A stretch of DNA of 45,285 nucleotides, taken from contig NZ_BBPP01000002.1 in the NCBI RefSeq assembly GCF_000787835.1, forward strand, positions 48,803 to 94,087, given 5' to 3'. A program made the translations under genes and the position numbers. The notes beneath the pieces were generated by a model. That model searched no databases and was not told the origin of the DNA. It saw only the letters and a list, made by a program, of their open reading frames with translations. Of the stretch, positions 25,516 to 35,088 are shown piece after piece. The stretch comes from Streptacidiphilus melanogenes. Lineage in GTDB: Bacteria > Actinomycetota > Actinomycetes > Streptomycetales > Streptomycetaceae. Positions within the stretch are counted from its first letter, which is position 1. Every line of letters begins with the position of its first letter.

Positions 25516-27783
25516 ATGCCCACCGTTCTCCACCGCCTCGGCAGGTTCGCCTTCCGCCACCGCCGCAGCGTGCTCGCGCTCTGGCTGGCGGTCGTGGCCG
25601 CCGTGGTCGCCTGCACCGTCGCCTTCGGCGGCAGCGGCAAGTTCGACAACACCTTCTCGATCCCCGGCTCGGAGTCGCAGCAGGCCCTGGACCGGATGAA
25701 GACCGACTTCCCGACCTCCTCGGGCACCAGCGCGCAGATCGTCTTCACCGCCCCGCCCGGACAGAAGGTCACCGACCCGGCGGATGCCGCCGCGATCCGC
25801 GCCGCCGTGAACGCCGCGTCCACCGCGCCGCAGGTGGCCCGGGTGGTCAGCCCGTTCGACGCCCGCACCGTCTCACCCGACGGCACCACCGCGGTCGCGC
25901 AGGTCCAGTACGAGGTGCCGAGCAGCAGCCTCGCCCCCGGCTCGCTGGACGCGCTGAAGTCGGCCGTCTCGACCTCCGTCTCCCACGGCGCCGAGTCGGG
26001 CATGAAGACCCAGGTGGGCGGTGCCGCATACGGCAACGCTCCGGGCAAGTCCGACAGCGATCTGATCGGCGTCGGGATCGCACTGCTCATCCTGGTCGTC
26101 ACCTTCGGCTCGCTGCTGAGCGCCGGGATACCGCTGGTGACCGCCGTCTTCGGGGTGGCCACGGCGATCTTCGGGCTGCTCTCGCTGACCGGCGTCGTCG
26201 CCATCTCGTCCACGGCGCAGAGCCTGGCCCTGATGATCGGCCTGGCCGTGGGCATCGACTACGCGCTCTTCATCCTCACCCGCCACCGCTCCCAACTCGC
26301 CCAGGGCATGGACCCGGAGGAGTCCACGGCGCTGGCCGTCGGCACGGCGGGCAGCGCGGTCGTCTTCGCCGGACTGACCGTCGTGATCGCCATGGCGGGG
26401 CTCACCGTGGTCGGCATCCCGTTCCTGACCGCGATGGGACTGGCCGCGGCGGGCGCGGTCCTCACCGCGGTCCTGGTGGCGACCACCCTGCTGCCCGCGT
26501 TGCTCGGCTTCGCCGGCGCACGCCTGACGCCTCGTCCGGGCTCGCGCGCGGCCCGCCGCGAGGCGGCGGCGAATGCGACCGCCGACGCCGGCAAGGGCCG
26601 GGCCGCCAACGCGGCCGAGGCGTGGTTCCGTCAGGTCACCCGCCGTCCGATGCTCGCCCTCGCGGCGGTCGCGGTCGCCGTCGGCGCGCTCGCCTGGCCG
26701 GCGCACTCCATGAAGCTCGCCCTCCCCGACAACGGCACCGCGCCGGCAGGCAGTTCACAGCGCGTCGCCTACGACGAGATCAGCCAGAAGTTCGGCCCGG
26801 GCTTCAACGGTCCGCTGCTCGTCCTCGCCGACACCGGCGGCAGCGCCGACCCCCAGCAGGCGGCCGGGCAGATCGCCACGACCCTGCACGGCCTCCCGGA
26901 TGTCGCCGCCGTCGGCAAGCCGGTCCTCAACCCGGCCACGCACACCGCGCTGATCCAGGTCGTCCCCCGGACCGGCCCCAGCGACAGCGCGACGAAGACC
27001 CTGGTCAACACGATCCGCGACGACCGCTCCGCGATCCAGCGGCAGACGGGCGCGGCGATCCAGGTCACCGGCAGCACCGCGGTCCAGATCGACGTCGCCG
27101 CCAAGCTCAACGCGGCACTGCTGCCCTTCGCCGCCGTCGTGGTCGGGCTGTCGCTGCTCCTGCTGCTCCTGGTCTTCCGCTCGGTCGTGGTGCCGCTCAA
27201 GGCCGCCGCCGGTTTCGTCCTGTCCATCGCGGCCACCCTGGGCGCGGTCGTCTCCGTCTTCCAACTCGGGCACCTGGGCGGCCTGTTCGGCCTGGACACC
27301 ACCGGCCCGATCAGCAGCTTCCTGCCGATCCTGCTGCTGGCCGTGCTCTTCGGCCTCGCCATGGACTACGAGGTCTTCCTCGTCTCCCGCATGCGCGAGT
27401 CCTACACCGCCACCGGCGACCCGCTCCAGGCCGTCCACGCCGGCGCCCGCCACAGCGGCCGGGTCGTCACGGCGGCCGCGCTCATCATGATCTCCGTCTT
27501 CGCAGCCTTCCTCGGCACGGACAGCATCATGCTCAAGCAGATCGCCTTCGCCCTGGCCACCGGCGTGCTGCTGGACGCCTTCGTGATCCGCATGACCTTC
27601 GTCCCGGCCGTCCTCGCCCTCACCCGCCGCGCCGCCTGGTGGCTTCCGCGCCCGCTGGCCCGCCTCCTCCCGGACCTCGACATCGAGGGCGAACGCCTCC
27701 AGCACGCCATCGCGCACCCGGGCCCGGATGCCGCCCCGGCCGTCCCGGCCACGGACGCCCGCCAGCCGCATCCCGTCGACTGA
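25516..27783 (+). CDS. MMPL/RND-family exporter
   Basis: A 755-residue inner-membrane transporter of the MMPL family, which moves lipids, polyketides or drugs outward using the proton gradient. It has the two-fold repeat: a first membrane helix (about residues 18-38), an extracytoplasmic loop, a five-helix bundle with GLAVGIDYALFILTRHR, then a second copy with FGLAMDYEVFLVSRMRE. The Asp-Tyr pairs in these two segments are the expected proton-relay positions. A hydrophilic linker (Ala/Arg-rich, about 345-380) joins the halves. The ATG is chosen at MPTVLHRLGRF because this gives the family N-terminus; the open frame upstream is the operator and repeat region. Divergent TetR gene is the likely regulator. 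Confidence 0.94.
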   Translation: MPTVLHRLGRFAFRHRRSVLALWLAVVAAVVACTVAFGGSGKFDNTFSIPGSESQQALDRMKTDFPTSSGTSAQIVFTAPPGQKVTDPADAAAIRAAVNAASTAPQVARVVSPFDARTVSPDGTTAVAQVQYEVPSSSLAPGSLDALKSAVSTSVSHGAESGMKTQVGGAAYGNAPGKSDSDLIGVGIALLILVVTFGSLLSAGIPLVTAVFGVATAIFGLLSLTGVVAISSTAQSLALMIGLAVGIDYALFILTRHRSQLAQGMDPEESTALAVGTAGSAVVFAGLTVVIAMAGLTVVGIPFLTAMGLAAAGAVLTAVLVATTLLPALLGFAGARLTPRPGSRAARREAAANATADAGKGRAANAAEAWFRQVTRRPMLALAAVAVAVGALAWPAHSMKLALPDNGTAPAGSSQRVAYDEISQKFGPGFNGPLLVLADTGGSADPQQAAGQIATTLHGLPDVAAVGKPVLNPATHTALIQVVPRTGPSDSATKTLVNTIRDDRSAIQRQTGAAIQVTGSTAVQIDVAAKLNAALLPFAAVVVGLSLLLLLLVFRSVVVPLKAAAGFVLSIAATLGAVVSVFQLGHLGGLFGLDTTGPISSFLPILLLAVLFGLAMDYEVFLVSRMRESYTATGDPLQAVHAGARHSGRVVTAAALIMISVFAAFLGTDSIMLKQIAFALATGVLLDAFVIRMTFVPAVLALTRRAAWWLPRPLARLLPDLDIEGERLQHAIAHPGPDAAPAVPATDARQPHPVD

Positions 27784-27793
27784 GCCCCGTCCG

Positions 27794-27833
27794 AGGAGGC
27801 CGCCGGACCGGGTGCGGGGTCCGGCGGCCTCCT
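27794..27833. terminator. 16-bp bidirectional terminator hairpin
   Basis: Perfect inverted repeat, AGGAGGCCGCCGGACC at 27794-27809 and complement at 27818-27833, with an 8-nt loop. It lies between the convergent MMPL and DUF885 genes and would serve both. Confidence 0.85.
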
Positions 27834-27866
27834 GGCGAGCCTGCTCGGGCCCGAACCGCTTCGGCG

Positions 27867-29582
27867 CTACCGCGCCGGTACCCCGTCCTTCACCCACTCG
27901 CCGACGGAGGCGGCCAGCACGTCGAGCGGCATCGACCCGTCGGCCAGCACGAGATCGTGGAACTCCGCGATGTCGAAGGCCGACCCGAGCCCCGCCCTTG
28001 CCTCGTCCCGAAGCTGCTCCAGCCGCACCTGCCCGACCATGTACGACAGCGCCTGTCCCGGAACCGCGATGTAGCGGTCGATCTCGTTCTCGACCGCCTC
28101 GGACGACCGGTCCGAGTTGGCGCGCAGATACGTGAGGGCCCGCCCCCTGGACCAGCCCAAGCCGTGGATGCCGGTGTCGACCACGAGACGCGCCGCCCGC
28201 ATCAACGACTCGGTGCACATCCCGAGGCGCGCCTCCGGTGAACCGTAGAGCCCCATCGCGTCGGCGAGGCGCTCCGCGTAGAGACCCCAGCCCTCCGAAT
28301 GCGCGGAGAACCGACGGTGCCGCCGGAAGTCCGGCAGGTCGTCGCCACCGGCCGCCACCGAGACCTGCAGATGGTGGCCGGGCACCCCCTCGTGAAAGGC
28401 GAGCGCCTCGACCCCGCCCACCGGTCGCCCCACGGCCTGACGGGTGTTCACCCACATCACACCGGGCCGGGTGCCGTCCGCCGACGGCCACAGGTAGTAG
28501 GCGGCTGCTCCGCCGCCCGCCTGATGCGGATCCAGCTCACGGATCTCGCAGTCCGGCAACCGGTGGTCCCTGAACCACCCCGGCAGAGCCTCCTGCGCGC
28601 GGCGGTGGGCGGCGCGGATGCAGTCCAGCACGTCCTCGGGCCCGTCGAAGATCCGGCCCCCACCGGTTCGCGCCCGCTGCAGGACCGCCTCGCACCGACC
28701 CGTCCCGAACACCGTCTCGCCCAGCTCGCCGATCTCGTCCCGGAGTTCGGCGACCCGTTCGAGTCCCAGCCGGTGGATCTCCTCGGCCGTGTACGCGGTC
28801 GTGGTGTAGAGGCGCATCTCCGCGCCGTAGGCCTGCTCGCCTCCTGGCAGGTGGCACAGACCAGGGTGTTCGTCGTCCCGGGCCACCGGTAGCAGCTCGT
28901 CCGCCCATACCGACCGCAGCCGCACGAGCGCGGGCCGGACGTGGGCCCGCAGGGCTCCGACCGCCTTGGCCTGCCAGCCGTCGTCCGGGCCGGTCGCCGC
29001 GAACAGCGGCCGCAGCAACGGGTCCGTCGCCGGATCGCCGGCCAGGTAGCCGTCCAACTGCCGCACTGCGGAACGCACTCCGGACGCCACGGGGAGCCGG
29101 CCGTCCGCCCGCGCCCGCCGGTAGCGCAGCCCGAGCGCGTCGAAGTACCCGCCCAGCGCCTCCAGTCGGCAGACGAAGGCCTCGGCCGTCGCATCGTCCG
29201 GCAGGGACGCGTGACCGACCATGGACAGCGTCATCGAGAGGTCTCCCCCGATGCTCCCGGACACGGAAACCTCGCCCGTGCCGGCTTCCAGACTGTCCGC
29301 CTCAAGCCGCAGGCGCTCCAGCAGGATGGCGCGGGTCAGCGCCTGCGAGCGGTCCAACCCGGACGGATCGACCCGTTCCCCGCGCGCCGCGAACGCGCGC
29401 AGCCGCGCCACCCACCGCGCGTCCGCCTCCCGCGAGGGGTCGGCGACCCGGGACCCGTACCCGGCGAAACCGAGCGTCGTGGCGAAGACGGGCTGCGTGT
29501 CGAGATGCCCCCGGAAGTAGTCGGCCGCGAGCCGCTCCAACTCCTCGGCCGCCTCGCCGTTCGCCCCACTCACCGCTGCCAC
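27867..29582 (-). CDS. DUF885 family protein, putative zinc metallopeptidase
   Basis: A 571-residue protein of the DUF885 family (PF05960). The segment AFHEGVPGHHLQVSVA holds an HE...GHH arrangement that suggests a metal-dependent peptidase of the gluzincin kind; activity has not been shown from this sequence. No signal peptide is visible, so it is likely cytoplasmic. The start is set at the GTG at 29582 because GAGGGGTGG lies 6 nt upstream; the frame is open to a GTG at 29636 without a ribosome site. It is 132 nt downstream of the FtsW-like gene on the same strand, with no obvious functional link. Confidence 0.88.
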   Translation of the reverse strand: MAAVSGANGEAAEELERLAADYFRGHLDTQPVFATTLGFAGYGSRVADPSREADARWVARLRAFAARGERVDPSGLDRSQALTRAILLERLRLEADSLEAGTGEVSVSGSIGGDLSMTLSMVGHASLPDDATAEAFVCRLEALGGYFDALGLRYRRARADGRLPVASGVRSAVRQLDGYLAGDPATDPLLRPLFAATGPDDGWQAKAVGALRAHVRPALVRLRSVWADELLPVARDDEHPGLCHLPGGEQAYGAEMRLYTTTAYTAEEIHRLGLERVAELRDEIGELGETVFGTGRCEAVLQRARTGGGRIFDGPEDVLDCIRAAHRRAQEALPGWFRDHRLPDCEIRELDPHQAGGGAAAYYLWPSADGTRPGVMWVNTRQAVGRPVGGVEALAFHEGVPGHHLQVSVAAGGDDLPDFRRHRRFSAHSEGWGLYAERLADAMGLYGSPEARLGMCTESLMRAARLVVDTGIHGLGWSRGRALTYLRANSDRSSEAVENEIDRYIAVPGQALSYMVGQVRLEQLRDEARAGLGSAFDIAEFHDLVLADGSMPLDVLAASVGEWVKDGVPAR

Positions 29583-29714
29583 GCAGAACCACCCCTCGTC
29601 GACGGAACAGGCACATCCTTGTTCTATCCGGCCCACGTCCGAAGTATGGGTGTGAACATGCCACTTTGCCGATGTATCTGCGCTCGATCCGATCCGGTCC
29701 CGTCGACGAGACGT

Positions 29715-31127
29715 CTATGACACAGCGTCAATCCTCCCCTGGATCTCGGCAGCACTGATGGTCAGGGTCTCCGCCGGGTTCGGCGCGGGCCGGCGCTCGG
29801 TGCGCCCGGCCGCGTCGCTGAGCTTGATCAGCAGGGCGGCGAGCAGCCAGTTGGCCACCGCCGAGGAGCCGCCCTGGGAGAGGTAGGGCAGGGCTTTGCC
29901 GGTCTCGGGCAGCAGGCCGATGACGCCGCCGGCGACGACGAAGACCTGCAGCACGACGACGCACCCGAGCCCGGCGGCGAGCAGCTTGCCGAAGGGGTCC
30001 GTGAGAGTGATCGCGGTCCGCCAGCCGCGGTGGGCCAGCAACAGGTAGAGCGTCAACAGGGCCATGACCCCGGCGGTGCCGAGCTCCTCGGCGAACGCGC
30101 CGAGGATCCAGTCGCTGCGCCCCGCCGAGCGGATCAGCCACGGCTCCCCCTGGCCGAGACCGGTGCCGAGGATGCCGCCGTGGGCGAGCGCGAACAGGGC
30201 CTGGGCGGGCTGCTCGGTCACCGTCGGGTTCGGCAGGAACGCGTCCATCGGGTGCAGCCAGGCGGTGACTCGCTGGCCGACGTGCGAGGAGGTCGCGCCG
30301 ACCGCACCACCGCCGACCACCGCCAGCAGCAGGCCGACCGCCACCCAGCCGACCCGCTCGGTCGCCACGTAGAGCATCAGGATGAAGATGCCGAAGACGA
30401 TCAGCGACGTCCCCAGGTCGACCTCGACGACCAGCACCAGCAGACACACCACCCACACCGCCAGCAGCGGGCCGAGATCCCGCATCCGCGGCAGGCTCAC
30501 CCCCCAGACGCGGCGGCCGACCAGGACGAGCGCGTCCCGGTTGGCCATCAGGTAGCCCGCGAAGAACGCGATCATGCCGAGCTTGGCGAACTCGTCCGGT
30601 TCGAGGTGGGCCGGGCCGATCGAGATCCAGCGCTTGGCCCCGTTCACGGCCGGGAAGAACGCGGGGGCCATCAGCAGCACCAGCGAGCCGGCCATCGTCA
30701 GGTAGGTGTAGCGCTGCAGCACCCGGTGATGCTTCACCACCACCAGCGCGGCGGCGAAGAGCAGTACTGCGAGGACGGTCCACTGCGCCTGCTGCGGCGC
30801 CTCCGGGGCGCGCTCCGAGGCGTTGAGGCCGACGAGAGCGTAGGAGATGTCCAGCCGGTGCACCATGGCCAGCCCGAGCCCGGTCAGCAGCACCACGATC
30901 GGCAGGATCAGCGGGTCGGCGTAGCGTGCCCAGCGCCGGACCGCGGCATGCGCCGCCAACGCGAGGGCGCCGAGGCCGCCGCAGACCATCGCGAACGATC
31001 CCGGCAGGGTGCCGTGCAACGCCAACTCGGCGCTCGCATCCGCCCCGGCAGCGACCGCGACCGCCGCCACCACCAGCCCCAACTCGACGTTCCGGCGTCG
31101 AACCGTCGCCTCCACGCATCCCCCCAT
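29715..31127 (-). CDS. FtsW/RodA/SpoVE-family SEDS protein, orphan
   Basis: A 470-residue polytopic membrane protein of the SEDS family (peptidoglycan glycosyltransferases and flippase-like proteins for division, elongation or sporulation). About 11-12 hydrophobic segments are seen. Family motifs include the GAKRWI-like segment NGAKRWISIG, GILGTGLGQG, SDWILGAFAEELGT and LPYLSQGGSS near the C-terminus. Unlike the usual rodA or ftsW genes it has no transpeptidase (PBP) gene next to it, so its partner is elsewhere. The start codon is uncertain: ATG at 31127 has no good ribosome site, and a GTG 12 nt downstream (frame-compatible) is preceded by GGGGGG. Confidence 0.9.
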   Translation of the reverse strand: MGGCVEATVRRRNVELGLVVAAVAVAAGADASAELALHGTLPGSFAMVCGGLGALALAAHAAVRRWARYADPLILPIVVLLTGLGLAMVHRLDISYALVGLNASERAPEAPQQAQWTVLAVLLFAAALVVVKHHRVLQRYTYLTMAGSLVLLMAPAFFPAVNGAKRWISIGPAHLEPDEFAKLGMIAFFAGYLMANRDALVLVGRRVWGVSLPRMRDLGPLLAVWVVCLLVLVVEVDLGTSLIVFGIFILMLYVATERVGWVAVGLLLAVVGGGAVGATSSHVGQRVTAWLHPMDAFLPNPTVTEQPAQALFALAHGGILGTGLGQGEPWLIRSAGRSDWILGAFAEELGTAGVMALLTLYLLLAHRGWRTAITLTDPFGKLLAAGLGCVVVLQVFVVAGGVIGLLPETGKALPYLSQGGSSAVANWLLAALLIKLSDAAGRTERRPAPNPAETLTISAAEIQGRIDAVS

Positions 31128-31242
31128 CGCAGTCAGCCGTATGGCTGGACCTTGAGAAGGGGACGTAGTACGTACGCGTCCGGTTGCCCCGATGGCGCCT
31201 CAACTTCTCGGCCTGGATGTGACGTGGTCGAGAAAAGCCGAA

Positions 31243-31277
31243 GCGGCCCGGAACACTCCGAAGAGCGACCGGGCCGC
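31243..31277 (-). terminator. Terminator hairpin after ychF
   Basis: GCGGCCCGG (31243-31251) and CCGGGCCGC (31269-31277) form a perfect 9-bp stem around a 17-nt loop, 26 nt past the ychF stop codon. Confidence 0.7.
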
Positions 31278-31303
31278 CGCCGTGGCTCTGGCTTGCTCAG
31301 ACG

Positions 31304-32377
31304 TCAGACGTTGAAGCGGAACTCCACCACGTCGCCGTCCTGCATGACGTAGTCCTTGCCCTCCATGCGGGCGCGGCCCTTGGCGCGAGCCTCGGCGATG
31401 GAGCCGAGTTCGACCAGGTCGCCGTAGGAGACGATCTCGGCCTTGATGAAGCCGCGCTGGAAGTCGGTGTGGATCACGCCGGCCGCCTCGGGCGCGGTGG
31501 CGCCCTTCTTGATCGTCCAGGCGCGGGCCTCCTTGGGGCCGGCCGTGAGGTAGGTCTGGAGGCCGAGCGTGTCGAAGCCGACGCGGGCGAGGGTGGCCAG
31601 GCCCGGCTCCTCGACGCCCATCTCCTGGAGCAGCTCCAGCGCCTCGTCGTCCTCCAGCTCGATCAGCTCGGACTCGATCTTGGCGTTGAGGAAGATCGCC
31701 TCCGCCGGGGCGACCAGCGCGCGCTGGGCGTCCTTGAACGCCTCGTCCGCGAGCTCGGCCTCGTCCACGTTGAAGACGTAGAGGAAGGGCTTGGCCGTCA
31801 GCAGGTGCAGGTCGCGCAGCGGCGCGAGGTCCAGGCCGGCGGCGAAGACGGTGGTGCCGGACTCGAGGACCTTCTGGGCCTCCTCGACGGCGGCAAGCTG
31901 CGAGGCGGTCTCCTTCTTCAGCCGCGCCTCCTTCTGCAGACGCGGCAGGACCTTCTCGATGGTCTGCAGGTCGGCCAGGATCAGCTCGGTGTTGATGGTC
32001 TCGATGTCGTCCTTCGGCGAGACCTTGCCGTCGACGTGGACCACGTCCGGGTCGCTGAAGGCGCGGATGACCTGGCAGATCGCGTCGGACTCGCGGATGT
32101 TCGCGAGGAACTTGTTGCCCAGGCCCTCACCCTCGCTCGCGCCGCGCACGATGCCGGCGATGTCGACGAAGTCGACCGTCGCGGGGAGCTTGCGCTGGGA
32201 GCCGAAGATCTCGGCCAGCTTGTCCAGACGCGGGTCCGGCACACCGACGACGCCGACGTTGGGCTCGATGGTGGCGAAGGGGTAGTTGGCCGCCAGCACG
32301 TCGTTCTTGGTCAGGGCGTTGAACAGGGTCGACTTGCCGACATTCGGCAGGCCGACGATTCCGATCGTGAGCGACAT
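31304..32377 (-). CDS. ychF: Redox-responsive ATPase/GTPase YchF
   Basis: A 357-residue OBG-family P-loop NTPase that binds ribosomes and, in other bacteria, modulates stress responses; YchF prefers ATP. Motifs: P-loop [14 protein letters not shown] (about residues 9-22), [14 protein letters not shown], and the NVDE segment that replaces the usual NKxD guanine-specificity motif. A central coiled-coil region (about 130-170) and a C-terminal TGS domain with FRFNV at the very end complete the family layout. Length is normal. It is transcribed away from the DUF6542 gene; TAGACT about 48 nt upstream is a candidate -10 box. Confidence 0.97.
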   Translation of the reverse strand: MSLTIGIVGLPNVGKSTLFNALTKNDVLAANYPFATIEPNVGVVGVPDPRLDKLAEIFGSQRKLPATVDFVDIAGIVRGASEGEGLGNKFLANIRESDAICQVIRAFSDPDVVHVDGKVSPKDDIETINTELILADLQTIEKVLPRLQKEARLKKETASQLAAVEEAQKVLESGTTVFAAGLDLAPLRDLHLLTAKPFLYVFNVDEAELADEAFKDAQRALVAPAEAIFLNAKIESELIELEDDEALELLQEMGVEEPGLATLARVGFDTLGLQTYLTAGPKEARAWTIKKGATAPEAAGVIHTDFQRGFIKAEIVSYGDLVELGSIAEARAKGRARMEGKDYVMQDGDVVEFRFNV

Positions 32378-32424
32378 GGTGGCGTGAGTCCCGGGTTCGA
32401 GGAGGCGAGAGCGTACAGCCCCCC

Positions 32425-32430
32425 AGTCTA
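32425..32430 (-). promoter_or_regulatory. Candidate -10 box of ychF
   Basis: TAGACT on the minus strand, 48 nt upstream of the ychF ATG; it fits the actinomycete housekeeping -10 consensus. No matching -35 is evident, so this rests on one hexamer. Confidence 0.35.
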
Positions 32431-32500
32431 CGGTTTGCCGCGGTTACGCCCGAACGGCTCAATCGCATGCCCTGGTTCGCCGATCGGCGTGTCTGTGCCC

Positions 32501-32528
32501 TTGTCCGGCGTTCATCCGACCGTACGTT
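32501..32528 (+). promoter_or_regulatory. Promoter of the DUF6542 gene, leaderless start
   Basis: TTGTCC (32501-32506), a 16-nt spacer, and TACGTT (32523-32528) 6 nt before the GTG start at 32535. This fits a sigma-70-type promoter with transcription starting at or next to the start codon. Confidence 0.6.
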
Positions 32529-32534
32529 GGTCAC

Positions 32535-33038
32535 GTGGAGTACCGAACCAGCCGCGCACAGCCCGGGACGGAGCGGAACATGGCCCTGCCCAAGCCCGCA
32601 CGTTCGCCCGAGGCGCTGGTGCGCCCGGCCCGACCGGTGACCCCGAACACCCGGGGCCCCCAGCGGCTGACCGCGATCGGCTGCGGCCTGCTGCTCCTCG
32701 TCACGTGCCTGGCCGCCGGGGCACTGGACTCGCTGCTGTTCGACAGCTCGGGCGTGCTGCTCGGCCTCGTCTACATCGCCGCGAGCTTCCAGGCGTCCGT
32801 CAAGGTCCGCTCCTCCGATCTGGCGGCGGCGCCGATCAGCGGACCGATCTGCTTCGCGCTGGCGCTGCTCTTCTTCGGTCCCGACCTCGGTCCCGGCTGG
32901 GGAGGCCACGTGATCGGGCTGGCGGAGGCGCTCGCGCTGGACGCGGGTTGGCTCTTCGCCGGAACGGGGCTCAGCGTCGCCATCGCGGTGGCACGCCACT
33001 TCTCGCTCTCGCACGCGAGGAAGAAGGCGCAGTTCTGA
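32535..33038 (+). CDS. DUF6542 family small membrane protein
   Basis: A 167-residue protein with a hydrophilic N-terminal ~45 residues and about four hydrophobic segments (LTAIGCGLLLLVTCLAAGA, SGVLLGLVYIAASFQ, APISGPICFALALLFF, GLSVAIAVA), so it should be an integral membrane protein. It resembles the actinomycete DUF6542 family, which typically sits in this neighbourhood. The GTG start (MEYRTS...) is supported by a promoter whose -10 box ends 6 nt upstream; a downstream ATG at 32580 is an alternative. Function is unknown. Divergent from ychF and convergent with ppgK. Confidence 0.82.
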   Translation: MEYRTSRAQPGTERNMALPKPARSPEALVRPARPVTPNTRGPQRLTAIGCGLLLLVTCLAAGALDSLLFDSSGVLLGLVYIAASFQASVKVRSSDLAAAPISGPICFALALLFFGPDLGPGWGGHVIGLAEALALDAGWLFAGTGLSVAIAVARHFSLSHARKKAQF

Positions 33039-33084
33039 GGGTGTCGCGGCCGACCGGTCCTGGTCGTGCCGAGCTCCTGGCGGG

Positions 33085-33103
33085 CCGGCCTCGACAGGGC
33101 CGG
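33085..33103. terminator. Weak hairpin between DUF6542 and ppgK genes
   Basis: CCGGCC (33085-33090) and GGCCGG (33098-33103) around a 7-nt loop, directly before the ppgK stop codon region of the convergent gene. Short stem; assignment tentative. Confidence 0.35.
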
Positions 33104-33104
33104 G

Positions 33105-33857
33105 TCAGCTCAGAGTGGCCAGGCGGGACGCCTGCATCGCCGCGCCGATGATCCCCGCGTCGTTCTGCAGCTGCGCCGGGACGATCTCCGCGCGCAGCGG
33201 CTTCAGCAGCGGCAGGAACTTGTTCGCCTTACGGCTGACTCCGCCGCCGATGATGATCAGCTGCGGCGAGAAGAGCATCTCCACGTGGGCGAAGTAGTCG
33301 TCCAGACGCGACGCCCACTGCGACCAGGAGAGGTCGTGCTTCTCCCGGGCGGCCGAGCTGGCGTGCTTCTCCGCGTCCTTGCCGTGCAGCTCCAGGTGGC
33401 CGAGCTCGGTGTTCGGCACCAGGTTGCCGTCGACGAACAGGGCGCTGCCGATGCCGGTGCCGAGCGTCAGCATCAGCACCACGCCGTCGCGGCCCTTGCC
33501 CGCGCCGAAGCGGACCTCGGCCAGGCCCGCCGCGTCGGCGTCGTTGATCACCGCGACCGGGCGCCCGCCCAGCGCGTCCGCGAAGAGCCCCGCGGCGTCC
33601 GCGCCGATCCAGCCCTTGTCGACGTTGGCGGCGGTGCGCGTGTGGCCGTCGACCACGACGCCGGGGAAGGTGATGCCGACCGGCCCCTGCCAGTCGAACT
33701 GCTCCACGACCTCCCGCACCGCGCCGGCCACGGCCGTCGGCTCGGAGGGCTGGGGCGTGAGCACCTTGAAGCGCTCCTGGGCCAGCCGGCCGTTCTCGAG
33801 GTCTGCGGGCGCGCCCTTGATGCCGGACCCGCCGATGTCCACTCCGAAGACAGTCAC
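33105..33857 (-). CDS. ppgK: Polyphosphate glucokinase
   Basis: A ~250-residue ROK-type kinase that phosphorylates glucose using polyphosphate (and usually ATP), feeding glycolysis. Motifs: FGVDIGGSGIKGAP at the N-terminus (phosphate 1), NDADAAGLAEV with the catalytic Asp, TLGTGIGSALFVDG (phosphate 2), and ELGHLELHG. These match actinobacterial PpgK. I placed the start at the GTG at 33857 (VTVFGVDIGG) because the family begins there and a TAGCGT box sits 7 nt upstream; the longer frame begins at 33866. It lies downstream of ispH, but a hairpin and its own promoter separate them. Confidence 0.94.
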   Translation of the reverse strand: MTVFGVDIGGSGIKGAPADLENGRLAQERFKVLTPQPSEPTAVAGAVREVVEQFDWQGPVGITFPGVVVDGHTRTAANVDKGWIGADAAGLFADALGGRPVAVINDADAAGLAEVRFGAGKGRDGVVLMLTLGTGIGSALFVDGNLVPNTELGHLELHGKDAEKHASSAAREKHDLSWSQWASRLDDYFAHVEMLFSPQLIIIGGGVSRKANKFLPLLKPLRAEIVPAQLQNDAGIIGAAMQASRLATLS

Positions 33858-33864
33858 GCAGTCC

Positions 33865-33870
33865 ACGCTA
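33865..33870 (-). promoter_or_regulatory. -10 box of ppgK, leaderless start
   Basis: TAGCGT on the minus strand, 7 nt before the GTG at 33857. It fits TANNNT and implies an mRNA beginning at or next to the start codon. No clear -35. Confidence 0.45.
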
Positions 33871-33882
33871 CGTGCGGCGGCC

Positions 33883-33911
33883 GGAACCCGCCCGGAACTC
33901 GGGCGGGTTCC
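33883..33911 (-). terminator. Terminator hairpin after ispH
   Basis: Perfect 12-bp inverted repeat, GGAACCCGCCCG at 33883-33894 and complement at 33900-33911, with a 5-nt loop. It lies downstream of ispH and just upstream of the ppgK promoter, separating the two same-strand genes. The stretch 33912-34024 holds nothing else recognisable. Confidence 0.8.
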
Positions 33912-34024
33912 TCCCGATTCGTCAGCCGTACCGGTTACCCGGCGGCCTGCTCGGAACCCCGTGCGAGCGCCTGCGCGGGCGCCCTTACGGCCACCCGCCG
34001 CACGTCACTCCGCGTTACCCCACG

Positions 34025-35005
34025 TCACTCGGCGCCCGGCGAGCCGGCCTCGCTGCGCAGGTCCCGGCGGAGCTCCTTGGGCAGGGAGAACTGCAGGTGC
34101 TCCTCGACCGAGGTGACCGACTCGACGTCGCCGAAGCCGCGCTCGGCAAGCCACTCCAGCACGCCCTGGACCAGGATCTCCGGCACCGACGCCCCGCTGG
34201 TGACGCCGATCGTGGACACGCCCTCCAGCCAGGTCTCGTCGATCTCGTCTGCGAAGTCGACCAGGTGGGCGTCCTTGGCGCCGGCCTCCAGGGAGACCTC
34301 GACCAGGCGGACCGAGTTGGAGGAGTTCTTCGAGCCGACCACGATGACCAGGTCGGCCTCGGCCGCGATCTGCTTGATGATCACCTGACGGTTCTGCGTC
34401 GCGTAGCAGATGTCGTCGCTGGGCGGGCTGGTCAGCAGCGGGAAGCGCTGCTTGAGCGCGTCCACCGTCTGCATGGTCTCGTCGACGGAGAGGGTGGTCT
34501 GGGACAGCCAGACGACCCGGGACTCGTCGCGGACCTTGACGTGTGCCACGTCCTCGGCGCCGTCGACGAGGTGCGTCCGCTCCGGCGCCTCGCCCATGGT
34601 GCCGATGACCTCCTCGTGGCCCTCGTGGCCGATGAGGAGGATGTCGTAGTCCTCGCTCGCGAACCGCAGCGCTTCCTTGTGCACCTTGGTGACCAGCGGG
34701 CAGGTCGCGTCGATGGTCGCCAGCTTGCCGGCCTTGGCCTCGTCGTGGACGGAGGGTGCGACGCCGTGCGCGGAGAAGACGACGATGTTGCCCTCGGGCA
34801 CCTCCTCCGTCTCGTCGACGAAGATCGCGCCCTTCTTCTCCAGCGTCTGCACCACGTACTTGTTGTGGACGATCTCCTTGCGGACGTAGATCGGCGCCCC
34901 GTACTGCTCCAGGGCCTTCTCCACGGTGATCACGGCACGGTCGACGCCCGCGCAGTAGCCACGCGGGGAGGCGAGCAGGACACGGCGAGCAGCGGTAGCA
35001 GACAT
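34025..35005 (-). CDS. ispH: 4-Hydroxy-3-methylbut-2-enyl diphosphate reductase
   Basis: A 326-residue [4Fe-4S] enzyme for the last step of the MEP pathway, producing isopentenyl and dimethylallyl diphosphate. The three cluster cysteines are C18 (SPRGYCAGV), C102 (DATCPLV) and C200 (DDICYATQ). Substrate-site histidines are H47, H80 and H130, with E132 as the likely acid ([11 protein letters not shown]). All key residues are present and length is normal. The ATG at 35005 is preceded by TAGGCT at 7 nt, pointing to a leaderless transcript. It is divergent from xseA, with 112 bp between the start codons. Confidence 0.97.
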   Translation of the reverse strand: MSATAARRVLLASPRGYCAGVDRAVITVEKALEQYGAPIYVRKEIVHNKYVVQTLEKKGAIFVDETEEVPEGNIVVFSAHGVAPSVHDEAKAGKLATIDATCPLVTKVHKEALRFASEDYDILLIGHEGHEEVIGTMGEAPERTHLVDGAEDVAHVKVRDESRVVWLSQTTLSVDETMQTVDALKQRFPLLTSPPSDDICYATQNRQVIIKQIAAEADLVIVVGSKNSSNSVRLVEVSLEAGAKDAHLVDFADEIDETWLEGVSTIGVTSGASVPEILVQGVLEWLAERGFGDVESVTSVEEHLQFSLPKELRRDLRSEAGSPGAE

Positions 35006-35012
35006 GTGGCCC

Positions 35013-35018
35013 AGCCTA
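35013..35018 (-). promoter_or_regulatory. -10 box of ispH, leaderless start
   Basis: TAGGCT on the minus strand, 7 nt before the ATG at 35005; fits TANNNT. A -35 element is not apparent. Confidence 0.5.
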
Positions 35019-35088
35019 CCGCCCGCCCCCACGGCGAACCGCGCCGGAAAGGCCTGGCTCGAGCGCTCCGGAGTGCGCGTTCCCGGCC

